The translations under genes and the position numbers were made by a program. Positions 11,639 to 23,036 of a stretch of DNA of 64,000 bases are shown one piece after another. The first letter of the stretch is position 1, and each line of letters starts with the position of its first letter. Source of the DNA: Clavelina lepadiformis (lineage: Eukaryota > Chordata > Ascidiacea > Aplousobranchia > Clavelinidae). The stretch is taken from NCBI RefSeq assembly GCF_947623445.1, contig NC_135246.1, positions 17,901,856 through 17,965,855 of the forward strand. The letters run 5' to 3'. The notes below the pieces were generated by a model. The model made no database searches. It saw only the letters and a program-made list of their open reading frames with translations, and was not told the origin of the DNA.

Positions 11639-11830
11639 TTTGTAAGGTTGTTTTCTGATACGCTAGGTTTGTGGTACCGCAGTCTTGTCTGCCTTCGGCC
11701 AGAAGCACTTATTAATTTGGTTACGCCTTGCCCGAGTTATTTCTATCGACACTGTACTGCTGTGTGGACGTGATGTGATATATCTAACTGCAGGTCTTTT
11801 CCAAGCAGCACTAGAGAAAGACCGGTAACA
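11639..11830 (+). mobile_element. Solo LTR (Ty3/Gypsy), same family as the 16.9-19.9 kb fossil
   Basis: A stretch of about 190 bp starting TGTAAGG and ending GGTAACA shares long blocks with the end of the Ty3/Gypsy fossil at 19717-19916 in the opposite orientation ('tgccttcggccagaagcac', 'gtactgctgtgt', 'ctaactgcaggtct'). No internal coding region adjoins it, so it is a solo LTR or detached fragment. The two copies differ substantially, suggesting old insertions. Confidence 0.65.
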
Positions 11831-12299
11831 GTTGTGCACCTGTTTTGAATAACTGCTTGGTGTTGTGAGGAAACATTTGCTCTGATTCTAATTTTACACA
11901 CAAAAAGAAATATGTATAGGCATTCACTGAAGATTAAGAAGCAGGAATGTCACTAATGGTTTGGGCTGCTAAACAATGCTACATTCTTCGCCCAACAGGA
12001 TTTTTCGATTTGTCAGCTAGGCACTTTTTGTGGTTGTTCTAAAGATGCGCAATTAGGCTAAAGCAATCCTTGCCCTACAGGAAACTGCGTTTAAAAAGTG
12101 GAAGGTTCTATCAGTGATTGCAAGTAGATTTGAATGTGTCTGACTACCACCAACACCTAAAGACAGCTGTGGGAAATATCCTGTTTAATAAACGTCCTCC
12201 GTCAACAAGTGGAACATAAAAGTAAATCTGACGCGGTGTAGTTGCCGCTAACACTACCCAAACGTATTTAATAATTTTGTCAATATTATCATCTTCTTT
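11831..12299. other. Type I Sox downstream flank and a scrap of Sox tail
   Basis: 11940-12085 is the diverged partner of 8240-8475. 12225-12260 ('atctgacgcggtgtagttg') matches the decayed tail of psi-sox-a. The Sox scrap is cut off by the LINE that follows. There is no functional gene. Confidence 0.55.
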
Positions 12300-14970
12300 C
12301 GTACGAGGTCGGCTCAAGCATAATCTTCCTTTCTTCGTCAGGGGTATTCAGGTCCTCTTAGCCTATTGGTGGGTGTAGGACACGACAGTCGAAGATGATG
12401 TGTTCTGCCGTTTGTGATTCTGCACCGCAAAAACATGATGGTGATGTTTTGAGGCCCCAGCGGTGCATGCATTCGCCAAAACGGCCTACTCCAGTTCTGA
12501 GGCGGTTCAGGGTTGTCCAGACCTTTCGAGGAAGGTCTGCGCCATCAGGGGGGGGGGTGGTGGAGGGCTCCACATTGAACTGGGTGGGACACTTTTTTCG
12601 AGTCGTTGCACCATGCAGTGTTGATGTTAAAAGCCGGCGTTTACAAGTGCAGTAGCGTGTCTGCAAAAGGGGCGGCGAGAAACCAGTCGGTGACGGCCAC
12701 TGTGAAGTTGGCTGCTTAGGGTTCCGTACAAGGGATGATTGGTTCTGTTCATGGCTCGGCATGCAATCTTGTGGGTTGCTTGTACTCTCCGATATTTGGA
12801 GGGAGCGATGCCTGCCAGTAATGATCCTGAGGGTCTCGTTTAGGATGGTGTCCAGTTTCTTCGCATGCACACTTTTACACCAGACTGGAGTAGCGTACTC
12901 CGCAGCACTGTGGACAATCGCAAGCGCTGCAGTACGAAGGGTGGAGGTGCATGCACCCCATGAGATTCCAACCAGACGTCTTAGAAGGTTGTTTCTTGTC
13001 GATATCTTGCTTCGGAAGGCTGCAATATGTGGTTTATACGTTACCTGGCGGTCCAGTGTCACTCCAAGGTACCGTGGTTGCTGGATGTTAGGCAATACAA
13101 TCCTGTTCAGTTGGGTAGCTAACTGACGGTTCGCCTCACGGTTGTTGAGGTGGAACGCGGTAGTTGTTGTTTTTGCAATGCTCAACTTTAGTCTCCATTT
13201 TTCAAGAAAGTCTACGATGTACTGCGTGTCCTTTGTCAGGGTCTCCTCCACGTTCTTCCAGTTCACTGGTCTTGAGAGTGAAACTGCGGTTGGACAAGAC
13301 GTTAGTAATGAAACGCACTAGGTGTCGGTTAGGCCTTGCTGCCACACGGTGTCTTAGGCAGCCGTGAGGTCCACCAGGACCACACCCGCTTTCTGTCTTC
13401 GCTCGAAGCAGTCTTCGATGTTATCGGTGAGCTTCAGCACCTGCTGTACAATTGTTAGGGTTTGTTAGGCTTTAGCAAGGCGATAACATTGGCCCTGAGC
13501 CAGATCTTCGGGATCGCCATGCGACGGAGGCAAGATGAAAATAGGTTGTTGAGTCCTGTTTGACATTTGGGACCACACTGTTTGAGGAACTCTGGGGGAT
13601 GTTATCCGGTCCTTGGGCTTTCCCACTCTTCAGCTGCAAAGTAGCACTCGAGAGTTCCTGGATGGTGAATGGCGTGGAAAGATGTCCATCTGGCCCAGGT
13701 GCCTTCCATAGTGCACTGCATTCCTGCTTTACCTTGCGTGCATGGTTCTTGTCTGCATTACTAAAACGGCCATTGGCTATGAGCTGTCCAGCTATGGAAT
13801 TGGCTGTAATCGGGCATTGTTTTGACTGGGAGTTTCGTCCAGTGAGGTGGTTAAAGATCTTCCACGCTTTTCTGCTGGAATGTCTTTTACAGTATGCTCC
13901 CAGTGCTTCCTACGTTTTTTGTCGAGGCAGTTTAGCAGGTCTGTTGCCTTGGAGGCAGCATTACTAGGTTGCTCGGTACTCACGATTGCGTCATAGTGGT
14001 TATTACATTCATCATCCCATGTAGGGATGTAGTGTTGCCGACGGCCACGTGGTATGGACTTCTTTGCAGCGTCAGTGAGTAATTGGCAGAATGCAGAGCA
14101 GGCTACATTCAAGCTGATCGAGTTGGGGTCTGGTAGCTTTTCAGATCCAGACTCAACCAATCGAGTGTATTGTTGCCAGCTGGCTTTCCGGAGGTTCTAT
14201 CTTTTGACTGGTTTTGTTTTCAATGGTTCTATTGGGTTCATTGGTTTTGTTAGTGATAGTAAGTAGAACGTCTCGGGTTAGGACCAGTGTTGAGGTTTGC
14301 GAAAGCCAGGTCAGGGTTGGAGGTGGTGTTCCATCTGCCTGAGCAGAAACTGCCTGGCTGGTTTGGGTCAAACAAAAGGTGGACATCGGAGGCCGAAGCC
14401 CATTCTTCAAGTGCTGCGCCATCGTGGTTTGTAGCGCTGTAGCCCCAGATAGTACTGTGGCAGTTGAAATCGCCAGCATAAACACATGGGCTGGAATTTT
14501 TAAGTAGCCTGGAGGGGGCGGTTTGTAGACATTGATGACATTAACGCCTTCCACATCTACAGCCGTCCATTCTGTTTCGGAGTTAGCAGCACATGTTGCC
14601 ATGTGCTTCCATTTGGCTGTTTGCTTCACAAATGTAGCTGTGCCATGGATTGCGCTCTCGGTATGGCCAGCCAAGGTGTATCCGGCGATCTTGAGGCGAG
14701 ATGTATCAATTGCATGGGTTTCTTGTATAAGGATGGCGGTGACTATGTGGGTACTCGCAAGGTGTTCCAAGATGTTGATTTTGGCTTTTGTGAGACCTTC
14801 AACATTCAGCTGTAACAGCGTGACACCTTCTCGTTCGGCAGTTCGAGATGCCCGCCCTAAGGAGGGCACATGCTTCGGGTCAGTATTAGGCTGCTGGGGC
14901 TGAATTCGCGTTTTGCTAAATAGCTTCTTGTTTACTTTTCTCATAGCTTGACAGACGTCAGTTTCCATGA
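12300..14970 (-). mobile_element. Non-LTR retrotransposon (LINE, Jockey/I/CR1-like), 5'-3' on minus, broken
   Basis: The N-terminal part (14968-14153) is an APE-type endonuclease: LLQLNVEGLT, AILIQETHA and INVYKPPPPG, with GDFNCHSTIWG in a shifted frame near 14470. A linker piece lies at 14160-13792 (IPTWDDECN). Reverse transcriptase follows: GVVLVDLTAA-stop-DTVW near 13380-13350, then directly NWKNVEETLTKDTQYIVDFL, RYLGVTLDRQVTYKPHI and HSAAEYATPVW (13266-12850). The segment that should carry the YADD active site is missing, so an internal deletion removed the catalytic core. The C-terminus has the cysteine/histidine cluster CFCGAESQTAEHIIFDC (about 12430-12380). Several frameshifts and stops are present. 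The clade is not certain without a tree. Confidence 0.85.
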
Positions 14971-15519
14971 TTCACCACGAGGAGGTCATCAACTTGAATC
15001 CCAATATTATCATGAAATACGTGCGCTGAAGTATGCTAACACCAAGAATTAAGCTACCATTTATTCAGAAATGAGTAATGCACTTTACCGTCTAGGAATC
15101 AATCGGAAGCGTTGGCCAGCGTTGTCATCAGCTATAATCCATAACGTCAGTAGCATGACAGTCATTGTTCGTCAGCGAGAATTCTTTTAACTGGATACTT
15201 CCAAAATTTTTGAAATTTCTGCCGCAATTTGCTGGTTAACCGACCGCTAAATGCAATTTGTCTCTCAATCCTTATCTGACTCCAATTTGCACTTTTCAGA
15301 GAGATACCTTTTAATAAATCGAATTTTTTCAGAAGTGCAGTGTTCTTCTCTTGTAGAAGAAAGTCGGGTCACCATGAATGTGGTGACAAAACTTTCATTA
15401 AGTCTATATTGTTATATTGTCCGAACTATAGTCGTAGTCACATCAGAACAATTTCATCACCATTTCACATTCGAATAGAAGCCAAATAATTGGTCAAATC
15501 ATAAGTTGTTTATGTAACA
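14971..15519. other. No gene recognised
   Basis: Mixed sequence between the LINE and psi-sox-c. Short open stretches have no recognisable similarity. It could include the LINE's 5' untranslated region. Confidence 0.4.
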
Positions 15520-16325
15520 ACAGCAGTTCTGCAACTTGGCATCGACGCTTCCTGTAATTGGGGTACGTTGTAACAATTATGGGTGGAATATGCAATAGCG
15601 TTGCCAATGTATATTTGCCAGAGCAGAATGGTAACTATTACTGGGTTCAAATTTTAGCGCATTGTAATTGCTATTAACATTGCTCTCTGCAACTTCTGGA
15701 TCGTTGTGGCCGTAAGCTTGAGGAGGGCAGACATATGGCTGATTATAATTCTGGCCAGGAGCCGGTTGATGACCGTTATGCTGCTGTGCTCCAAAGTGGC
15801 TAGTTAAGCCATTGGTGAAACGTTCAGCGCAATTCCATGACACCACCGGTTGCTGGTGCATTTCCTGGCTACTGTAGCTGTTGTTTACACCGCCATTGGG
15901 AACTGCCGTTCCATAAGAAACGGGGGCAGATGTAATGTTTATACCTTTGTTAACTTTTTTTCGGACCACTGATTTTTTTCTACGAGGCCGATATTTGTAA
16001 TTGGGGTGTCGTTTCATGTGTTCTTCAGCCAGTCGTTTCGACTCTTGAATGTGAGGGCGCTTTTCAGCTTCGGAAAGATTCTTCCATTTTACCCCTAAAT
16101 GTTACCCGGTTCTATGTTTAGAGCATTGTAGCTGCCATTAACATTGCTCTCTGCAAATTCTGGATCGTTGTGGCCGTAAGCTTGAGGAGGGCAGACATAT
16201 GGGTTATTATAATTCTGGCCAGGAGCCGGTTGATGACTGTTATGCTGCTGTGCTCCAAAGTGGCTAGTTTCGCCATCGGTGAAACTTTCAGCGTAAATCC
16301 ATGACATCACCGTGCGGTGACTCTT
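15520..16325 (-). pseudogene. psi-sox-c: SoxB-like exon 2, type II, truncated and joined to a second tail
   Basis: The minus-strand reading from about 16098 gives the second half of an HMG box: [20 protein letters not shown], then [18 protein letters not shown]. The type II tail follows ([40 protein letters not shown]). Relative to sox-e the tail lacks a block around [10 protein letters not shown], and the frame ends early at 15577. At 16098 the HMG box breaks off in mid-domain and is joined to another copy of the same tail (16098-16325: [29 protein letters not shown]). Two type II copies therefore recombined here. No first exon and no complete HMG box are present. Confidence 0.85.
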
Positions 16326-16869
16326 TTGTGAGATCATGAAGTTTTTTAATTTGTCTAAAGACTAACGTTAACTCCTGGCGTCCCGCTTACAACAATCAAT
16401 CATTAGTTATTTCATTTTTCGCCAAAAGCGCGTTGGGGTCGAAAAATCAAGCCAATTGTTACTTTCACGTGCCAATGAACAGGAAAAAGTGACGAAGCCG
16501 AAAAGGCTTAAAACGTGCTCAAGAGAAATAACGTTGGTATTTGCTGGTAACAATTAGCACGGCCACTAAGCCTATATAATTGGTTATATCCATAAAAAAG
16601 AGAGAATTAAGCAGACGTGCAGGCGGCGTGTTCAAGCAATTGATTCAATGCTGTTGTACATCAGAGGATGTGAAAAGAAACCCCATCCTGGGCAAGAGCT
16701 CCACTAAGGAAAGGAGTTGTTGATAAGCCCGAGTTAATACAGCCAGAATGCACACCAATTGTGTTCTGAGTTGTCATCGTACAGTGAGAATTTTGGCAAA
16801 ATGTCTGACAAATTTGCGATAGTATGATGCGAGTACCAAAAATTGCCTTACATCTTTTTTCGATGACGA
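16326..16869. other. No gene recognised
   Basis: Sequence between psi-sox-c and the Ty3/Gypsy fossil. It may contain that element's missing 3' part, but I saw no integrase motif or second LTR. Confidence 0.35.
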
Positions 16870-19800
16870 CACAAGCTAATTAAAAACCGCAGAAATTTGT
16901 TCCGCATCGCACGATACACCAGATTTTGAAAACACATGACCCGAGATTCTAACTTTTTCTTTAAACAAAATGCATTTAGACAGTTTAAGTTCGAAGCCAC
17001 CTGCAATTAACCGGGAAAGTACGTCGTCCAAGTTGTACAGATGATCCTGGAAGGTGAGTGCATATATGATGATGTCATCCAGACAAGCCAATGGGCTATT
17101 CGATTCAAGTCTAACGAGGAGTAGGCCTATGTGCATGAAGGGCCTGCAGTACCATTTTGAGCACAGTTTTGAAACTGCAACACGGTGATTGTGACGCAGA
17201 TCGCATGCATGATATGATATGATGACGCATGATATAGAAATAGTATAAATGGTTCCGGTCCAGTGCGCATGTGACATATTTTGTGATGGTTTGATGTTGT
17301 TATGGCGTTTGCTGAGTGTAGGTCCAGGCTAAAGTTGACATTTTGTGTTGGTTCAAAATTATAGCTTTTTGGCTGCTTTTTTGGAAAAATTCAAGGAAAA
17401 AAGTTGAAGCATTTGGTGTGAGAATTCCAGATACAGAAATTTGCGCAAAATACTGCATCAAGTCCTTTTATCCTACATCTCGGTGGATACAAAAACTCAG
17501 CTAGTTGACCGCGCTTGCTTAGTAGCTAATGCAAATCGAAAAATGTTACTTTGCATTGTAAGATAGGCCTTCGTATGGGCCTACAGCCCTAAGTGTTGAA
17601 ACATGGCAGGTGCTTTGGCTAGTCCATAAGACATAGCATTAAAATTGAATAACCCTCGATAGCATGTAAACGCTGTCTGTTCACGGTCGTCTTTACCCAT
17701 CAGTATTTGCCAGTAACCAGATTTGCAGTTTGATTCAAACTGTCATCGATTCGTGGCAAAGGAAAACTGTGCTTTTTAGTGCAGTTGTTGACAGTCCTGT
17801 AGTCAACACAATTGGTATTGACCAAGGCGACTGTGAGTGAGCAATGACGTAACCATTTAACATGTTCTTTGAAAACTCATCCGTCTTTCGTTTGCTTTCT
17901 TCCGACATTCTTGTCGGGTGTTGGCGTATCATTGCAGCGTGTCAGTGAAAAAGCAGTTCGCCGTCTTCGAATCACTTCGATTACAGCTTCCCGCTCTACA
18001 TCTGAAAAGTTAGGATAATTTAGATGCAGTTCTTCAATGAGAGACGACACGTCATCGTCGGTTGTTGACTCATCAACATCTTCCGATATATAACATAACG
18101 AGTAAGCGTTTATGTACTAAACATTTTCTCCAACAATTGGTATTAAATCAGTCGTCGTCCTAGCCGGAATGCATTTGCTTTTATTTGTAAAATAGGCAAG
18201 TCCAACTGGCATCAAATTGTCCTTGGTTTTTGTTACGTAATTTGCGCCTAAAATTTCGTATTTGTCTAGTAGGCTTGCAGACCTCTGTATGCCGTCGTAA
18301 GACTTGACTATGTCGGGCATTTAACATTACAGGGCCTCACAACCTTAGTAAACGCGGGGATAAGCAGTGACTCAATTAATGCAATCGAAGAACTGTGCAA
18401 AATACCTGGTTCTCTCAATAGCGTTAATGTACCTCTACCAGCCTTGAGTGTCATCACATCATAGTCAACGAAGCAACCATGGCATTAAAGAAAATCCAAA
18501 CCCATAATGCAAGACTCAGACATACTCTTCACAACAAAAACGTCGAGAGTGGTTTCTATTCCGGCAACGGTGAAGATTAGCTTTTCGTTTCCTGCCATCG
18601 CGTTAACGGTTCCGCTTGCGCTAAGAAATCGAACATTTGAAGGGCAGTCTTTTAAATCTTGAGCGGATCGTTGGAAAGCCAAACGTGATATGACGGGTAA
18701 TTGATGCACCGGTGTCAACAAGCGCAAACAAGAGCTTACCATTGATGACGACGGTAACGTACCTATATTGTTCTGCAGAGACGGGCTGTATCTTGTAAGT
18801 AACCAATTCTCGTTTTGGTTGTGGTGATGGATTCAGGGACGGGCACAGGCGGGCACACACCTGTGCCCGCCCCGTTGGCGTTTCCCTGACGGTTGCCTTG
18901 AGGACAATATAGCCTGATGTGTCCTATTTCTCCGCATGCAAAACACGTGCGTGATTCCCGAGGGCGAAAGGGATGATTGTGGTTAAGACGAGACCTCCGC
19001 GATATGTCCGACAGTGATTCACGCAAGGTGTCAACTTCCTGCCACAGATCCTGGATCATTTGTTTCATTTCCTCGCAAGCTGATGGGACTTGCATTATTG
19101 GCTGTATTTTGGAAACATGTTGTTGCACATGCGCAGGTTCCATCATTAACAACTTTTCGACAGCATCTAGAAACTTTGGACACTGTACCTCCATGTTGCA
19201 CGTGACCAGCCTTTCTGCTTTATGTTTGTTACGCAGTCCAGCTATCAAAGCATTATTAAAGACGTCATTCTTCGTATCTTCATCATCAGCTGGCTTCGGG
19301 TATGCAATTGCTCCCAAATTGACTATGGCGTTGACGTAACTTCCATTGGTTTCACCTAATGCTTGGGTTCTTTGTATAAGCTATTGTTTGGCCTTGTTAC
19401 ATCGAAGTGAGCAACAAGCAACATCCTCAGTTTTGGAATTAAGTTCTTTATAGTTCATGGTGCCTAACTCTGCACCGTTGCATTTCATGTCCAACTTAAC
19501 CTCTTCCGGTAAACTGAGCATAAAAGCATGTTTTCGAGCAGCTGCTGTTGCGTCCACACTGTCGCAGAAACTTTCAAACATGGATAAAAACGATCTAAAA
19601 CTTTCTCCATGTTCAAACTTCGGAGGTGGAGAAAAAATTCATCGTGGATAAAACTTGATCCAGATCACTTCCTTTATACACGTTTTCAAACTGCAGGTCC
19701 TGCAGTGCTCGCCAAATGTTACCGGCTTTTTTCTAGTGCTGGTTCGAAGAGACCTGCAGTTAACTATAGGATTGTATTTCAAAACGGTATAAACTAGGCA

Positions 19801-19916
19801 CGTCTACACAGCAGTACAGGCATCGGTAGAATGTCACTCGTTCGACAACGGGCAAGGCGCAATCACATTTATCAGTGCTTCTGGCCGAAGGCAGAAAACA
19901 ACGTAACAATTATACA
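16870..19916 (-). mobile_element. Ty3/Gypsy LTR retrotransposon fossil
   Basis: Parts in order on the minus strand: a 5' LTR-like end (about 19916-19717, TG...CA ends), a gag region (about 19700-18860) with the zinc knuckle CFACGEIGHIRLYC, a protease region with LVDTGAS (about 18720), and reverse transcriptase pieces (about 17930-16880), including the LDDIIIYALT active-site block. RNase H, integrase and a 3' LTR were not found, so the 3' part is lost or unrecognisable. The coding region is broken in many places, at least half a dozen. The 5' end resembles the solo LTR at 11639-11830. It is old and inactive. Confidence 0.88.
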
Positions 19917-20289
19917 ACGAATTAGTATGTGGAATATCGTGACAATTTGACTTAAAAAATTGGTTTTGTTCATGGGTACTTCTACTTTTAGTTTAGTTTT
20001 TAGTTCAAATTAACAAGTGTTAACACTTTTAGTGTTGAAGTAGAAAGTGTTTAAGTTCGAAGATAATTTGCTGTAATATTAATTTGCAATCATATCTGCA
20101 CAAAGATTGAAAATTAATTAATTTGCAAAATCGTACAAAAATTGCAAATTAATAATTAATGTAATTAATTGGTCAAAAAAGTTTGGATTTTGCCTTTATA
20201 TTATAGTAGGGGACGGCATTCGAGACAGTAACTAAAGTAATTTTTCTCCCTTGCAAAAGAAACCCTGATGTATCCCACTGTTAATTGAA
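19917..20289. other. AT-rich, no gene
   Basis: Very AT-rich sequence with repeated 'aattaatt' words. Nothing recognisable. Confidence 0.4.
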
Positions 20290-21425
20290 CTGTTTTTCAA
20301 AGACGGTCTTCGTATAGCAAAACTCTTTGTCCAGATTGGGGTCACTTCGCGGCTTTTTCCAAACTCATTCACGCTGAGGACCTTTTTTTAAGCTCCTGGA
20401 ATTAATTCACATTTTCCTTTACCGTTACATATGATGATGGGAAAGTGACAATGTTTCCCCATTCACAAAATGCAGCATTAAGAATGTCGCACACGAACCG
20501 TTGTTTTTTCATTTACTAAACATGGAAAATGATTGCAAAACTATATTCATGAAATGTTGTTGATAAAATAAGCAAGCCCAGTACTAAACCAAAAGGTGAC
20601 CTAAGAAAATGACACAAATCGTGAGCAAATATTGATTAAATTTTATATGTACCAGACTTTACACCAACCTTATATGTCGTTACTGAAAGCTGCACCCAAC
20701 CTTACCGTTATCGTTCGATTTTACTCGCGCGTTTTTCGATCCTTTATCTTTAACCTTTACAAGTTTTTTTTTTAATAATGAATTGTTTCTTGCATGATTG
20801 TTATGAAAACACTTCTTTAGGAAAATCTGTGTAAACTGCATATTAACCCCTGTGCTCCAACTCGGCAAACAGGTTGCTTAGGTATTTAACTCAACGTAAC
20901 GCCGATTCACTTAAGGCATGGAAAAATATCTAGCTCAATGGAAGATACCTGTTATAAGTCCAAACAAGATGGCTTATTAAGTATGCCCCGTGTTTAGCTG
21001 CACAGCATTGCTGTAACACGAAAGTAGCCGGATGTGAAGTGATCTGAAGGCAAAAGGCAAAACATGGAGCTATATGCTTTAGATCTCAAAAACCCTTTTA
21101 CGAAGCAAGGCTTGCGGAAGTTGATTCTTTCGCCAATTGATCAGTTTAATCCGAAACAGGCCGACAAATGCCAATTTACGGTAAGACAATACAAATTTTT
21201 TTCTTACCGTAAATACATAATGTGTATGTTTTATCGTCGTTGCTTACCCTCGGCATGGGTCATTATTTTTAAACCGAAAAGGTTCTTTTGCCGCAAACAG
21301 AAAAGTAACTTTAAATATTCCAACTGATTTCGCAAATTGATTATAAAGACGCGCATAAAGCACTGTTCAAAAAAAGTCTATTCATACACATACCGCTTCA
21401 AGAACAATTTTAATGGAAAATCGGG
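20290..21425 (+). repeat. Inverted, decayed copy of the Sox-pair spacer and start of a Sox intron
   Basis: 20290-21045 is the reverse complement of part of the spacers at 29560-30610 (unit A) and 49960-50890 (unit B). Examples are 'ttaccgttatcgttcgat' and 'aacgccgattcactt'. 21046-21180 continues to match unit B (about 49960-49840, reversed). 21200-21420 resembles intron 1 of psi-sox-f ('ggcatgggtcattatttttaaacc', 'gacgcgcataaag'). This is a remnant of a third divergent unit, plus orientation, whose HMG exon is gone. It joins the downstream flank of sox-d at about 21430. Confidence 0.7.
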
Positions 21426-21429
21426 AAAT

Positions 21430-21865
21430 TTATTTATTTATTTAGCGAAACCAGTCATGCTGTGAAGTTTTGAAAGAGAAAACAGATTAAACGATGAATG
21501 TTACCTGTGCTCTTTACACGCTTGTAGTATAACATTTTGTTTTCAGAGAAAAACTGTCTCTGACTTTAATTAATTATTACTTATGCAAACTGGCGTATAA
21601 CTGTGGTTGCAGTTTTTTGGTTTGTTTTCCTGTTTTTACTTACATAAAACATTGATAACCTATATCGCGTACTTCCAAATAACTTACTCTTTAGGCTACT
21701 CCATAGGTTTAGAATAAAATCAAGAAGTAAGACAAAATGGAACCGCAAATCCGGTTACTAACTAACACCAGATGTTCAAACTCGGACGCTAAAACATCAA
21801 CACTGCATTAAAATACAAAAATACATACTTTGTTTATACTTTCGGGAAAATATGTTTTTTTCGCA
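21430..21865 (-). repeat. Downstream flank of sox-d, homologous to sox-e flank
   Basis: The order of words ('cttatgcaaactg' region, 'gctactccataggtttagaat', 'agacaaaatggaaccg') follows the flank of sox-e at 26060-26310 and sox-g at 46250-46470 in the same orientation. This shows that type I and type II copies share downstream sequence as well as exons. Confidence 0.65.
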
Positions 21866-22059
21866 CATTAAGAATTGCCGTCAGAGAAATAGTTATGCAG
21901 GTACTGTATAAGAAGTCGGCTGGCTACATCTAAAGGGATAGAATCTTGCTCATGTAAAAATTGTTCAGAGTGTTCATAATTATTTTGTAGGAAAGCAGCC
22001 GCATTGTTATTTGCCAGGTTAGGTGGACAAGAAATTGGATCAGACTCGTAAATATAACT

Positions 22060-22340
22060 GGATCCGGGAGTTATAGAAGCAGTAGGGCAACTATTACTGG
22101 ATCCAGGAGTTAAGAGAAGCAGTAAGGTAACTATTACTGGATCCAGGAGTTATAAGAAGCAGTAGGGCAACTATTACTGGATCAAGGAGTTAGAGAAGCA
22201 GTAAGGTAACTATTACTGGATCCAGGAGTTATATAAGCAGTAGGGTAACTATTACTGGATCCAGGAGCTAGAGAAGCAGTAGGGTAACTATTACTGGATC
22301 CAGGAGTTAGAGAAGCAGTAGGGTAACTATTACTGGCTCC
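22060..22340 (-). repeat. Tail minisatellite, about 39 bp x 7
   Basis: Seven units begin 'ctattactgg' at about 22091, 22131, 22172, 22211, 22250, 22289 and 22328. They encode [13 protein letters not shown] on the minus strand. sox-b has a single unit at the same place, so the array grew in sox-d. The lowest-coordinate units have 40-41 bp and break the frame. Confidence 0.85.
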
Positions 22341-22586
22341 AACATCAGGACCAGCGTAGCGACCATGATTGCTATGTCCAATATCAGGACCAATGAAACT
22401 ACTTGTTGGATTCGCGTGAACAAGTTGGTTAGTATAACTCGGTCTAGGAGCCGGTTCATGGAGCTGATGTTGCTGTTGCTGCTGATGTTGTTGATACTGC
22501 GGATGCAGCGGGTCCTGATGGTGCTGATGCAGCGGATACTCTTGATGCTGCGGATACTCTTGTTGCTGTGGATGGTGCGGATACTG

Positions 22587-23036
22587 CTGATGCGGCTGAT
22601 GCGGCTGATGCGGCTGATGCGGCTGATGCGGCTGATGCGGCTGATGCGGCTGATGCGGCTGATGCGGCTGATGCGGCTGATGCGGCTGATGCGGCTGATG
22701 CGGCTGATGCGGCTGATGCGGCTGATGCGGCTGATGCGGCTGATGCGGCTGATGCGGCTGATGCGGCTGATGCGGCTGATGCGGCTGATGCGGCTGATGC
22801 GGCTGATGCGGCTGATGCGGCTGATGCGGCTGATGCGGCTGATGCGGCTGATGCGGCTGATGCGGCTGATGCGGCTGATGCGGCTGATGCGGCTGATGCG
22901 GCTGATGCGGCTGATGCGGCTGATGGTACTGATGGTACTGATGGTACTGATGGTACTGATGGTACTGATGGTACTGATGGTACTGATGGTACTGATGGTA
23001 CTGATGGTACTGATGGTACTGATGGTACTGATGGTA
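22587..23036 (-). repeat. Coding 9 bp minisatellite, 37 + 13 perfect units
   Basis: CTGATGCGG is repeated 37 times (22587-22919), followed without a break by CTGATGGTA repeated 13 times (22920-23036). On the minus strand these give (HQP)37 and (HQY)13 inside the sox-d tail. The units look identical within each block. Because the unit is 9 bp, all six frames are open across it, producing long meaningless reading frames on both strands. Related copies sox-a and sox-b have only a few His/Gln codons here. Confidence 0.97.

Noticed and set aside
21064-21180. Exon-like frame starting MELYALDLKNPFTKQ and ending at a GTAAGA donor
   Set aside because: The same DNA is found, inverted and with gaps that do not respect the frame, in the non-coding spacer of unit B (about 49840-49960).
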